Shown here: one piece after another, positions 6,009-11,895 of the stretch
Numbering within the stretch: position 1 is the first letter of the stretch
How the letters are laid out: each line of letters starts with the position of its first letter
Assembly: GCA_023433185.1 (NCBI GenBank)
Contig: JAEZEN010000517.1
Location: forward strand, 1 to 12,051
DNA: 12,051 bases
Reading direction: 5' to 3'
From: Pseudomonadota bacterium
GTDB lineage: Bacteria; Pseudomonadota; Alphaproteobacteria; Rhizobiales; Kaistiaceae
The notes under the pieces: generated by a model
Database searches by the model: none
What the model saw: only the letters and a program-made list of their open reading frames with translations
Told to the model about the DNA's origin: nothing
Translations under genes and position numbers: made by a program

Positions 6009-7232
6009 ATGACCCGCGCCATCCTCCTCGTCCTCGATTCGGTCGGCATCGGCGCTGCCGGCGACGCCGCCACGTTCGGCGACGCCGGGGCCGACACGCT
6101 CGGCCACATCGCCGAGGCCTGCGCCGCCGGACATGCCGAGGTTGCCGGTCTCCGGTCCGGGCCGCTCCGCCTGCCCAATCTCGACCGCCTCGGCCTCGGC
6201 CGGGCTGCCGCGGCGTCACGGGGCGCTCCGCTTCCGGGCCTTGGCGGGGTATCGCCGCAGGGCTGGTGGGGCTACGGCGTCGAGGTGTCGAAGGGCAAGG
6301 ACACGCCGTCGGGACACTGGGAGATCGCCGGGGTGCCGGTGCCGTTCGAGTGGGGCTACTTCCCCGACACGATCCCGGCCCTCCCGCCGGATCTGACCGA
6401 GGCGCTGATCCGCGAGGCGGAACTCCCAGGGATTCTCGGCAACAAGCACGCCTCGGGCACCGAGATCGTCGCCGAACTGGGCGAGGAGCACGTCCGCACG
6501 GGCAAGCCGATCTGCTACACCTCCGCCGACTCGGTGCTCCAGATCGCGGCGCATGAGGAGGCGTTCGGCCTGGAGCGGCTCTATGCGGTCTGCGCGGTCG
6601 CCCGCCGGCTGGTCGATCCGCTCGGCATCGGCCGGGTCATCGCGCGGCCCTTCGTGGGGACGAGCGCCGCCGACTTCCGGCGCACGGCAAACCGCCGCGA
6701 CTACGCCATCCCGCCGCCGGAGCCGACGCTCCTCGACCGGGCCGTGGCTGACGGACGCCGGGTCCTGGCCGTCGGCAAGATCGGCGACATCTTTGCCCAC
6801 AGGGGCATCAGCGCCGTGACCAAGGCGCCGAACGACGACGCCATGTTCGACGCCCTTCTGGCGGCCGTGGCCACGGCGGATGACGGGGACCTGGTGTTCG
6901 CCAACTTCGTCGATTTCGACATGCTCTACGGCCACCGGCGCGATGTCGCCGGCTATGCCGCGGCGCTCGAGGCGTTCGACCGCCGCCTGCCGGAACTGCT
7001 GTCCGTGCTCCGGCCGGGCGACATGCTCGTCATCACCGCCGACCACGGCAACGACCCGACCTTCCGCGGCACCGACCACACCCGCGAGCATGTGCCGATC
7101 CTGGTCTCCGGCCCGGGGCTGGGCAGCGGCCCGGTCGGACGCCGCGAGACTCTCGCGGACATCGGCGAGACGGTCGCCGCCCATCTCGGCCTCGCGCCGG
7201 TCCGCCACGGCCGGAGCTTCCTGCCCCGCTGA
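6009..7232 (+). CDS. deoB: Phosphopentomutase
   Basis: 407-residue alkaline-phosphatase-superfamily enzyme interconverting (deoxy)ribose 1-phosphate and 5-phosphate in nucleoside catabolism; the same length as E. coli DeoB. Two-metal active-site residues are all in place: Asp10 in LVLDSVGIG, the phospho-accepting Thr99 in [10 protein letters not shown], Asp304 and His309 in DFDMLYGHR, Asp345/His346 in ITADHGND, and His357 in [10 protein letters not shown] cap-domain signature [16 protein letters not shown] is at 169-184. The start is the first ATG in frame with the family N-terminus and has no clear ribosome-binding site (see the candidate leaderless promoter). Divergent upp supplies the complementary salvage step. 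No terminator is visible after the stop, so read-through into the next gene is possible. Confidence 0.97.
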   Translation: MTRAILLVLDSVGIGAAGDAATFGDAGADTLGHIAEACAAGHAEVAGLRSGPLRLPNLDRLGLGRAAAASRGAPLPGLGGVSPQGWWGYGVEVSKGKDTPSGHWEIAGVPVPFEWGYFPDTIPALPPDLTEALIREAELPGILGNKHASGTEIVAELGEEHVRTGKPICYTSADSVLQIAAHEEAFGLERLYAVCAVARRLVDPLGIGRVIARPFVGTSAADFRRTANRRDYAIPPPEPTLLDRAVADGRRVLAVGKIGDIFAHRGISAVTKAPNDDAMFDALLAAVATADDGDLVFANFVDFDMLYGHRRDVAGYAAALEAFDRRLPELLSVLRPGDMLVITADHGNDPTFRGTDHTREHVPILVSGPGLGSGPVGRRETLADIGETVAAHLGLAPVRHGRSFLPR

Positions 7233-7249
7233 TTGCCGACCCGCCCGGC

Positions 7250-7263
7250 GTGACCAGCGTCAC
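7250..7263. promoter_or_regulatory. CRP-like palindrome, site 1
   Basis: GTGA-CCAGCG-TCAC matches the core of the CRP/FNR-superfamily CRP consensus (TGTGA-N6-TCACA), with 5-bp perfect arms (GTGAC/GTCAC) and a following A. It lies 18 bp after the deoB stop and is the distal of three such sites in 82 bp ahead of the L,D-transpeptidase. Confidence 0.5.
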
Positions 7264-7286
7264 AGGTCGCCGGAACGGTGCTCGCG

Positions 7287-7300
7287 GTGACCGCGTTCAC
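7287..7300. promoter_or_regulatory. CRP-like palindrome, site 2
   Basis: GTGA-CCGCGT-TCAC, with the same half-sites and 6-bp spacing as site 1. Its centre is 37 bp from that of site 1 and 31 bp from that of site 3, roughly 3.5 and 3 helical turns. Confidence 0.5.
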
Positions 7301-7317
7301 GCCCCGACGCCGCGTTT

Positions 7318-7331
7318 GTGATGGTCGTCAC
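7318..7331. promoter_or_regulatory. CRP-like palindrome, site 3
   Basis: GTGA-TGGTCG-TCAC, preceded by T (TGTGA), is the closest of the three to the full CRP consensus on its left arm. If the CATACA at 7354-7359 is a -10 element, transcription would begin near 7366 and this site would be centred near -41.5, the class II activator position. The rest of the 204-bp gap holds no gene that I can see. Confidence 0.5.
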
Positions 7332-7436
7332 TGCGCCAAGGGACAGGGGCGACCATACATGACGCAACGAGATGCAACGGGCCGTGGGCCGCCAGGGAGC
7401 GACCGGGCCGGAAGAAAGAGCAGGAGGGTACGGGCC

Positions 7437-7907
7437 ATGACCAAGTTCCTCGCCGCCATCGCCGTCGCCGCCGCCGTGATGATCGGCTTCGCCACGCCGA
7501 GCCAGGCCGGCATCCTCAACATCTTCCAGCCGAAGCCGAAGATTGTCGCCACCGTGTCGCTGTCGGAGCAGAAGATGTACGTCGCGGTGACCGACAATCG
7601 CGGCAAGACGCAGACCTATGCCTGGGACGTCTCGACCGGCGCCCGCGGCTTCGAGACCCCCAAGGGACAGTTCACGCCGACCTGGCTCTCGAAGGACCAC
7701 AAGTCGAGCCAGTATGACGATGCGCCGATGCCGCATTCGGTGTTCTTCAATCAGGGCATCGCGGTCCATGGCACCGACGCCGTGGCGCGCCTCGGCACCC
7801 CCGCTTCGCATGGCTGCGTGCGGCTGTCCCAGGAGAACGCAGCGACCTTCTTCGCCCTGGTCCAGGCCCACGGCCGGTTCAACACCCGGATCATCGTCAC
7901 GGGCTGA
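7437..7907 (+). CDS. Exported L,D-transpeptidase (YkuD domain)
   Basis: 156-residue exported enzyme of the YkuD family, which makes 3-3 peptidoglycan cross-links or attaches proteins to peptidoglycan in the periplasm through an active-site Cys. Signal peptide: MTKF, a hydrophobic stretch, and PSQA|GIL (cleavage near residue 24). The YkuD domain spans about 37-155: VSLSEQKMYV (40-49), STGARGFETPKGQF (66-79), then the catalytic block HGTDAVARLG (111-120) and SHGCVRL (124-130) with Cys127 and His111/His125. The frame is open upstream to 7278, but ATG 7437 has AGGAGG 9 nt away and begins the signal peptide. It is a minimal single-domain version with no LysM or PG-binding module. Upstream lies the triple CRP-like array; downstream a terminator. 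Confidence 0.94.
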   Translation: MTKFLAAIAVAAAVMIGFATPSQAGILNIFQPKPKIVATVSLSEQKMYVAVTDNRGKTQTYAWDVSTGARGFETPKGQFTPTWLSKDHKSSQYDDAPMPHSVFFNQGIAVHGTDAVARLGTPASHGCVRLSQENAATFFALVQAHGRFNTRIIVTG

Positions 7908-7928
7908 TCGCGAAGCCCCTATCCCCTG

Positions 7929-7999
7929 CGGACTTGGCGGGATTCCCCCCTCTCGTCGTCGCCGGCACCCCGCCACCCTCACACCGGCGCCCAAGTCCG
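7929..7999 (+). other. Structured 3' region after the L,D-transpeptidase gene
   Basis: CGGACTTGG (7929-7937) is a perfect 9-bp inverted match to CCAAGTCCG (7991-7999). Nested inside are CGCCGG (7960-7965) and CCGGCG (7984-7989). The fold starts 22 nt after the stop codon and leads into the terminator hairpin at 8006-8042. It could be a structured 3' UTR, a processed 3' small RNA, or an independent small RNA. No coding frame of family character is seen in it. Confidence 0.4.
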
Positions 8000-8005
8000 A
8001 CCCTG

Positions 8006-8042
8006 CCGCCGCCCGGGCACCCACTCGGGCGGCGGTCTCTTT
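8006..8042 (+). terminator. Rho-independent terminator after the L,D-transpeptidase
   Basis: CCGCCGCCCG (8006-8015), a 10-nt loop, and CGGGCGGCGG (8026-8035) form a perfect 10-bp GC stem followed by TCTCTTT. This is the typical alphaproteobacterial terminator shape and the best terminator in the window. Confidence 0.8.
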
Positions 8043-8078
8043 CCGGGTCGCCAAAGGCCTGGAAGGAACGCTGCGCCG

Positions 8079-8117
8079 CTGCACGGGTTGTCATTGAACG
8101 GGCGACACACCGTGCAG
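8079..8117 (+). promoter_or_regulatory. Leader hairpin abutting the ribosome-binding site of the small exported protein
   Basis: CTGCACGG (8079-8086) pairs with CCGTGCAG (8110-8117) around a 23-nt loop. The right arm ends inside AGAAGGA (8116-8122), the ribosome-binding site of the gene starting at 8130. It may stabilise the leader or modulate translation. Confidence 0.3.
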
Positions 8118-8129
8118 AAGGATTCCGCA

Positions 8130-8435
8130 ATGCGAGCCGCCTCACTCCTCGCCGCCGTCGCGCTCGGCACACTTGCTGCCGGATCGGCCCACGCACAGAC
8201 CGCCCCGGACGACGATGACGCTCTCGGCGTGATTGAGGACTGCCAGATCCTGCCGGAAGGTGAGGGTGCGATATCGGGCGCCGACACCCTCAGCGAGGCC
8301 CTCGCGCCCTGCAACGGCGTGATCGCGCCACCCCCGGCGGGCGACGCCGACATGACCATCGTGCCGCCGCCGGTCGGCGAAACCCCGGTCATCCCGCCCG
8401 AGCAGGTTCCGGAGCAGCCGGCGGACGGCGGATGA
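8130..8435 (+). CDS. Small exported Pro-rich protein of unknown function
   Basis: 101-residue protein that I do not recognise. A signal peptide is clear (MRAASLLAAV, GSAHA|QT, cleavage near residue 22). The mature chain is acidic (PDDDD at 26-30), has exactly two cysteines (38 and 61) that could form a disulfide, and ends in a low-complexity Pro/Glu/Gly-rich tail from about residue 66 (APPP, VPPPVGETP, PPEQVPEQP). It has no lipobox and no membrane segment after the signal. ATG 8130 is chosen over the in-frame TTG at 8088 because of AGAAGGA upstream and the signal peptide start. It lies downstream of the terminator, so it is probably a separate unit, and it converges with the aminotransferase with only 13 nt between the stops. 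Codon use matches its neighbours. Confidence 0.7.
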   Translation: MRAASLLAAVALGTLAAGSAHAQTAPDDDDALGVIEDCQILPEGEGAISGADTLSEALAPCNGVIAPPPAGDADMTIVPPPVGETPVIPPEQVPEQPADGG

Positions 8436-8448
8436 CGTCAGGATTGCG

Positions 8449-9636
8449 TCAGGTCGCCTGATTGTGGTTCCGGGCGAGGAACTCGGCCATCCGCGCGATG
8501 GCGCGCCGGATGTTCTCCGCCGAATTGGCGTAGGAGAAGCGCATGTAGCCCTCGCCGAGGATGCCGAAATCCGGCCCGCCGATGGTGGCGACGCCTTCCT
8601 CCTCGAGCAGCCGGGAGGCGAGGTGCTTCGCCTTGAAGCCGGTCTCCTTGATGTTGGGGAAGGCGTAGAAGGCGCCCTTCGGCGTGATGCAGGAGACGCC
8701 GGGCAGGGCGTTCAGCTCGTCGACGACGATCTTCCGCCGCTTGTCGAACTCCGCCACCATCTCCGCCACCGAATCCTGCGGGCCGGTGAGGGCGGCAAGG
8801 CCGGCGAACTGGGCCGGTGCGTTGACGCAGGACCAGGCGTTGACGGCGAGCTTCCGCACCTTGTCATAGAGCGCCTTCGGCCACACCGAGAAGCCCATCC
8901 GCCAGCCGGTCATGGCGTATGTCTTGGACCAGCCGTCGAGCAGGATCAGCCGGTCGCGGACCTCCGGGTAGGAGAGCAGCGAGACGTGGGGCAGGCCGTC
9001 ATAGGTCATCTGGCCGTAGATCTCGTCCGACATGATCGCCACGTCCGGGTGCGCGGCGAGCCCGGCGACGAGGGCGTCGATCTCGGCCTTCGGCGTCACG
9101 CCGCCGGTCGGGTTGGCCGGCGAGTTGATGATCATCAGCCGCGTCTTCGGCGTGATCAGGCGGAGCGTCTCCTCGGCCGAGAAGGCGAAGCCGTTCTCCT
9201 CGCGGATCGGGATCGGCACCGGGGTGGCGCCGGTGAACTCGATCATCGAGCGGTAGATCGGAAAGCCGGGATCGGGATACATGATCTCCGCGCCGGGCTC
9301 GCCGAACATCAGGATCGCGGCGAACATCGTCACCTTGCCGCCCGGCACGATCAGCACGAGGTCGGGCGAGACCTCGACGCCGACCCGGCGGTGGATATCG
9401 GCGGCCACCGCCTCGCGGAGCGGTTTGATGCCGGTCGCCGGCGTGTAGCCGTGGTGGCCGTCGCGGAGCGCCTTGATCGCCGCCTCGACGATATGGTCGG
9501 GCGTGCGGAAATCGGGCTGGCCGATGCCGAGATTGATGATGTCGCGGCCCTGCGCCCGGAGGTCGGTGGCGCGCGCGAGCACGGCGAAGGCATTTTCCTC
9601 GCCGATCCGGTCGAAGCCGGCAATCGTGGTCAGCAT
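8449..9636 (-). CDS. Class I/II pyridoxal-phosphate aminotransferase
   Basis: 395-residue fold-type I PLP enzyme transferring an amino group between an amino acid and a 2-oxo acid; exact substrates unknown. Visible motifs: INLGIGQPDFRTP at 34-46, GYTPATGIKPLREA at 63-76, NSPANPTGG at 171-179 (Asn175), SDEIYG at 203-208 (Asp204 and Tyr207 contact PLP), the Schiff-base Lys238 in GWSKTYAMTGWRMGF, and the substrate-carboxylate Arg366 in GYMRFSY. Length and motifs fit the aspartate/alanine/aromatic aminotransferase I-gamma group. The frame runs on to 9720, but ATG 9636 has GGAGGAA upstream and fits the family. It is divergent from the isocitrate lyase/PEP mutase-family gene with an 83-bp shared gap, and a perfect hairpin overlaps the edge of its ribosome-binding site. 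Confidence 0.94.
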   Translation of the reverse strand: MLTTIAGFDRIGEENAFAVLARATDLRAQGRDIINLGIGQPDFRTPDHIVEAAIKALRDGHHGYTPATGIKPLREAVAADIHRRVGVEVSPDLVLIVPGGKVTMFAAILMFGEPGAEIMYPDPGFPIYRSMIEFTGATPVPIPIREENGFAFSAEETLRLITPKTRLMIINSPANPTGGVTPKAEIDALVAGLAAHPDVAIMSDEIYGQMTYDGLPHVSLLSYPEVRDRLILLDGWSKTYAMTGWRMGFSVWPKALYDKVRKLAVNAWSCVNAPAQFAGLAALTGPQDSVAEMVAEFDKRRKIVVDELNALPGVSCITPKGAFYAFPNIKETGFKAKHLASRLLEEEGVATIGGPDFGILGEGYMRFSYANSAENIRRAIARMAEFLARNHNQAT

Positions 9637-9649
9637 GGTTTCCGTTCCT

Positions 9650-9667
9650 CCCGCGGGGTTCCGCGGG
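9650..9667 (-). promoter_or_regulatory. Perfect GC hairpin at the aminotransferase ribosome-binding site
   Basis: CCCGCGG (9650-9656), a 4-nt loop, and CCGCGGG (9661-9667). In the minus-strand transcript the second arm ends in GGG, which continues directly into AGGAA, the ribosome-binding site of the aminotransferase (GGGAGG, 9652-9647). It could limit ribosome access or be a DNA operator shared with the divergent gene. Confidence 0.42.
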
Positions 9668-9719
9668 CGCGACTTTTGGCCCATAAACGCATCGAACGCA
9701 ATCGGCCGGAGGGGCGTCA

Positions 9720-10547
9720 ATGTCGTCGGTGGAAGAGAAGCGGAGGGCCTTCCGCGCTCTCCACGACGAGGGCTGTTTCGTGATGCCCAATCCCTACGAC
9801 ATGGGGACGGCGCGCTACTTCGCCGGCCTCGGCTTCAAGGCGCTCGCCACGACCAGTTCGGGGGCCGCCTGGAGCTACGGCTTCCCCGACGGCGGGCTCG
9901 GCCGCGACGTGATGCTCGAGCATATCGCGGAGATCGCCGCGATGTCGGACGTGCCGGTCAACGCCGATTTTCTGAACGGCTTCGCCGACGATCCGGAGGA
10001 CCTCCTCCCCAATGTCGCGCTCTGCATCGGCACCGGCGTCGCCGGCCTGTCGATCGAGGACATGGACGCGGGCCGGAGGCTCTACGACACCGGGCTCGCA
10101 GTGGAGCGGGTGCGCGCGGCGCGCCAGGCGATCGACGACGACGGCACCGGCGTGCTGCTCGTGGCGCGCTGCGAGGCCTTCCTCATCGGCCACCCCGACG
10201 CGCTCCGCATCGCGGTCGACCGGCTCGAGCGCTTCGCCGAGGCCGGCGCCGACTGCCTCTATGCGCCCGACGTGACGCGGCCCGAGGACATCGCGACGAT
10301 CGTGCGCGCGGGGGCGCCGAAGCCGGTCAACGTGCTGGCGCGCAATCTCGGCGGCCTGACGGTCGCCGACCTCGCGGCGCTCGGCGTGCGCCGGGTCAGC
10401 CTCGGCGGCGGCCTCGCGCGGCTCGCCTGGTCCGCCGTCATGCAGGCCGGCAAGGACCTTGCCGCCGGCCGCTTCGACGCGATCGACGAGGCGGTCTCCG
10501 GGGCGGCACTCAACGCGCTCTTTGCAGATGCCGCGGGGCGGAACTAG
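9720..10547 (+). CDS. Isocitrate lyase/PEP mutase superfamily protein
   Basis: 275-residue TIM-barrel protein of the isocitrate lyase/phosphoenolpyruvate mutase superfamily, which cleaves or forms C-C or P-C bonds next to a 2-oxo acid with Mg2+. Seen: MPNPYDMGTARYF at 22-34, TTSSGAAWSYGFPDG at 44-58, VPVNADFLNGFADDP at 78-92 (Asp83 a likely metal ligand), GLSIEDMD at 109-116 (Glu113/Asp114), and ARCEAF at 149-154 in the place of the family's ARTDA. The KKCGH catalytic Cys motif of true isocitrate lyase is absent, so that activity is unlikely. Related proteins include oxaloacetate decarboxylases, carboxyvinyl-carboxyphosphonate mutases and many uncharacterised members. ATG 9720 has GGAGGGG 6 nt upstream. 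Divergent from an aminotransferase. Confidence 0.9.
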   Translation: MSSVEEKRRAFRALHDEGCFVMPNPYDMGTARYFAGLGFKALATTSSGAAWSYGFPDGGLGRDVMLEHIAEIAAMSDVPVNADFLNGFADDPEDLLPNVALCIGTGVAGLSIEDMDAGRRLYDTGLAVERVRAARQAIDDDGTGVLLVARCEAFLIGHPDALRIAVDRLERFAEAGADCLYAPDVTRPEDIATIVRAGAPKPVNVLARNLGGLTVADLAALGVRRVSLGGGLARLAWSAVMQAGKDLAAGRFDAIDEAVSGAALNALFADAAGRN

Positions 10548-10558
10548 CCGCGATTGCC

Positions 10559-10594
10559 GGCGCGGGCGCCCTCACACCCGCTTGGCGCGGGTGT
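10559..10594. terminator. Tandem hairpins between convergent genes; candidate bidirectional terminator
   Basis: GGCGC-GG-GCGCC (10559-10570) is followed by ACACCCGC (10574-10581), loop TTGGC, and GCGGGTGT (10587-10594). They fill the short gap after the isocitrate lyase-family gene and overlap the last codons of the opposing cNMP-binding gene. Neither strand has a clear T-run, so termination here is inferred from position only. Confidence 0.4.
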
Positions 10595-11051
10595 CGATCG
10601 TGTCGAGGAGTTCCTGGACGCGACCGAGCTCGGCGATGGTCGAGGTGAGCCGGCCGGCAAGGATGCGGCGAAGCCGCGTCGCGACGTGCGGATACTCGCT
10701 GAGCATGCGGGTGACGAGCTTCCGGTCGATGTCGAGCACCTCGCTCGAGATCACCGCGGTCGCGGTTGCCGGGCGCTTGGTCTCGATGAACAGCGCCAGT
10801 TCGCCGATCAGGCTGCCCTGCTCGCAGGCCGCCAGCACCTGCCGTCGGCCGCCCTGGCCCGTCGACAGCTCGATTCCCCCGTAGACCACCACGTAGCCCG
10901 AGCCGGCGAGGGTCCCTTCGCGGAAGAGGACCTGGCCCGGAGAAAGATTGAGGCGGACCGCGCTGAAGGCCAGCAGGCGGAGCTGCTCGGTCGAGAGTTC
11001 GCTGAACAGCGGGATGCGCGCCAGCAGCGCGATGTCGCGTTCGAGGCTCAC
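10572..11051 (-). CDS. Stand-alone cyclic-nucleotide-binding domain protein (Crp N-domain type, no HTH)
   Basis: 159 residues from the GTG start chosen here. It is one cNMP-binding beta-roll: LLARIPLFSELSTEQLRLLA at about 9-28, PGQVLFREG at 38-46, YVVVYGGIEL at 53-62, and the phosphate-binding cassette GSLIGELALF (79-88) with Glu84 and RPATATA (93-99) with Arg93. The C-terminal part (about 110-152) is helical and ends at KRV: there is no helix-turn-helix, so it should sense or regulate by protein contact, not DNA binding. An alternative ATG at 11111 would add 20 unlike-family residues and overlap the upstream gene by 29 nt; neither start has a good ribosome-binding site. It follows the response regulator by 31 bp, so co-transcription and coupling are likely. 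Ligand (cAMP, cGMP or none) unknown. Confidence 0.85.
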   Translation of the reverse strand: MSLERDIALLARIPLFSELSTEQLRLLAFSAVRLNLSPGQVLFREGTLAGSGYVVVYGGIELSTGQGGRRQVLAACEQGSLIGELALFIETKRPATATAVISSEVLDIDRKLVTRMLSEYPHVATRLRRILAGRLTSTIAELGRVQELLDTIDTRAKRV

Positions 11052-11082
11052 GGCGTCAGCCCATGGCGGAACGGCATCGGGT

Positions 11083-11766
11083 TCACGGCACCAGCTTGTA
11101 GCCGCCGACATCGGTGACGAGCAGTTCGGCCTTGGACGGGTCGCGCTCGATCTTCTGCCGGAGCCGGTAGATGTGGGTCTCGAGGGTATGGGTGGTCACG
11201 CCGGAATTGTAGCCCCACACTTCGTGGAGCAGCACGTCGCGGCTGATCACCTTCTCGCCCGCGCGGTAGAGGAACTTGAGGATCGCCGTTTCCTTCTCGG
11301 TGAGCCGGATCTTCTGGCCCCGGTCGTCGGCGAGGATCTTTGCGCTCGGCCGGAAGGTATAGGGGCCGATGGTGAAGACGGCATCCTCGCTCTGCTCATG
11401 CTGGCGGAGCTGGGCGCGGATGCGGGCCAGGAGCACGGCGAAGCGGAACGGCTTGGTGACGTAGTCGTTGGCGCCGGCCTCGAGGCCCAGAACGGTGTCC
11501 GACTCGGAATCCTGGGCGGTGAGCATGATCACCGGCGCCTTGAATCCGCCCTTCCTGAGCAGCTTCACCGCCTCGCGGCCATCCATGTCGGGAAGGCCGA
11601 CATCCATCACGACGAGATCGACATGGCCCTGTCGCGCCGCCTGGATGCCCTTGGCGGCGGTGCCGTCCTGGGTGATCTCGAACTCCTCGTAGAGCGAGAG
11701 CTGCTCGACCAGGCTCTCGCGAAGCACATCGTCGTCGTCAACAACCAGGATCTTGCGGGCGGGCAT
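11083..11766 (-). CDS. OmpR/PhoB-family response regulator (CenR/OtpR-like)
   Basis: 227-residue two-domain transcription factor. Receiver domain (3-120): acidic pocket Asp10-12, phospho-acceptor Asp55 in VVMDVGLPDMDG, Thr83 in MLTAQD, Lys105 in YVTKPF. DNA-binding winged helix (about 130-227): RLTEKETAILKFL (154-166), SRDVLLHEVWGY, recognition helix TTHTLETHIYRLRQKIE, and the closing GGYKLVP. No sensor kinase lies in the window, so it is an orphan here. From memory, Brucella OtpR/CenR, an envelope-associated regulator, is likewise followed by a cNMP-binding (protein kinase regulatory-like) protein; I regard homology as likely but unproven. ATG 11766 has AGAGG upstream; the longer open frame to 11880 lacks family character. 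Divergent from an L,D-transpeptidase-family gene. Confidence 0.95.
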   Translation of the reverse strand: MPARKILVVDDDDVLRESLVEQLSLYEEFEITQDGTAAKGIQAARQGHVDLVVMDVGLPDMDGREAVKLLRKGGFKAPVIMLTAQDSESDTVLGLEAGANDYVTKPFRFAVLLARIRAQLRQHEQSEDAVFTIGPYTFRPSAKILADDRGQKIRLTEKETAILKFLYRAGEKVISRDVLLHEVWGYNSGVTTHTLETHIYRLRQKIERDPSKAELLVTDVGGYKLVP

Positions 11767-11839
11767 CGGTCGCCTCTGTCGTCGTGTTGCCGGGCCCCGA
11801 AGCGAGAATGGCGGAACACTTCGGATTCGGCCTATGGGG

Positions 11840-11869
11840 ATGTAGACCGCAACCCATGGCGGACGCAAG
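11840..11869 (-). promoter_or_regulatory. Candidate promoter for the response regulator
   Basis: On the minus strand, CTTGCG (11869-11864), an 18-nt spacer, and CTACAT (11845-11840) match the alphaproteobacterial CTTGAC/CTATAT pattern at 9 of 12 positions. It would give a leader of about 65 nt and lies in the 129-bp divergent gap shared with the L,D-transpeptidase-family gene. Confidence 0.35.
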
Positions 11870-11895
11870 GTAAGCGGCACGCGCCGGGGAGAATC

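Noticed and set aside
6216..7208. 330-codon minus-strand frame opposite deoB
   Set aside because: Antisense shadow of a gene with a complete active site; no recognisable domain.
8436..8453. Direct repeat CGTCAGG (8436-8442 and 8447-8453)
   Set aside because: Seven bases only, partly inside the aminotransferase stop region; likely chance.
8464..9783. 439-codon plus-strand frame opposite the aminotransferase
   Set aside because: Shadow frame rich in His/Arg/Asp/Gly; the opposite strand carries all PLP-enzyme motifs.
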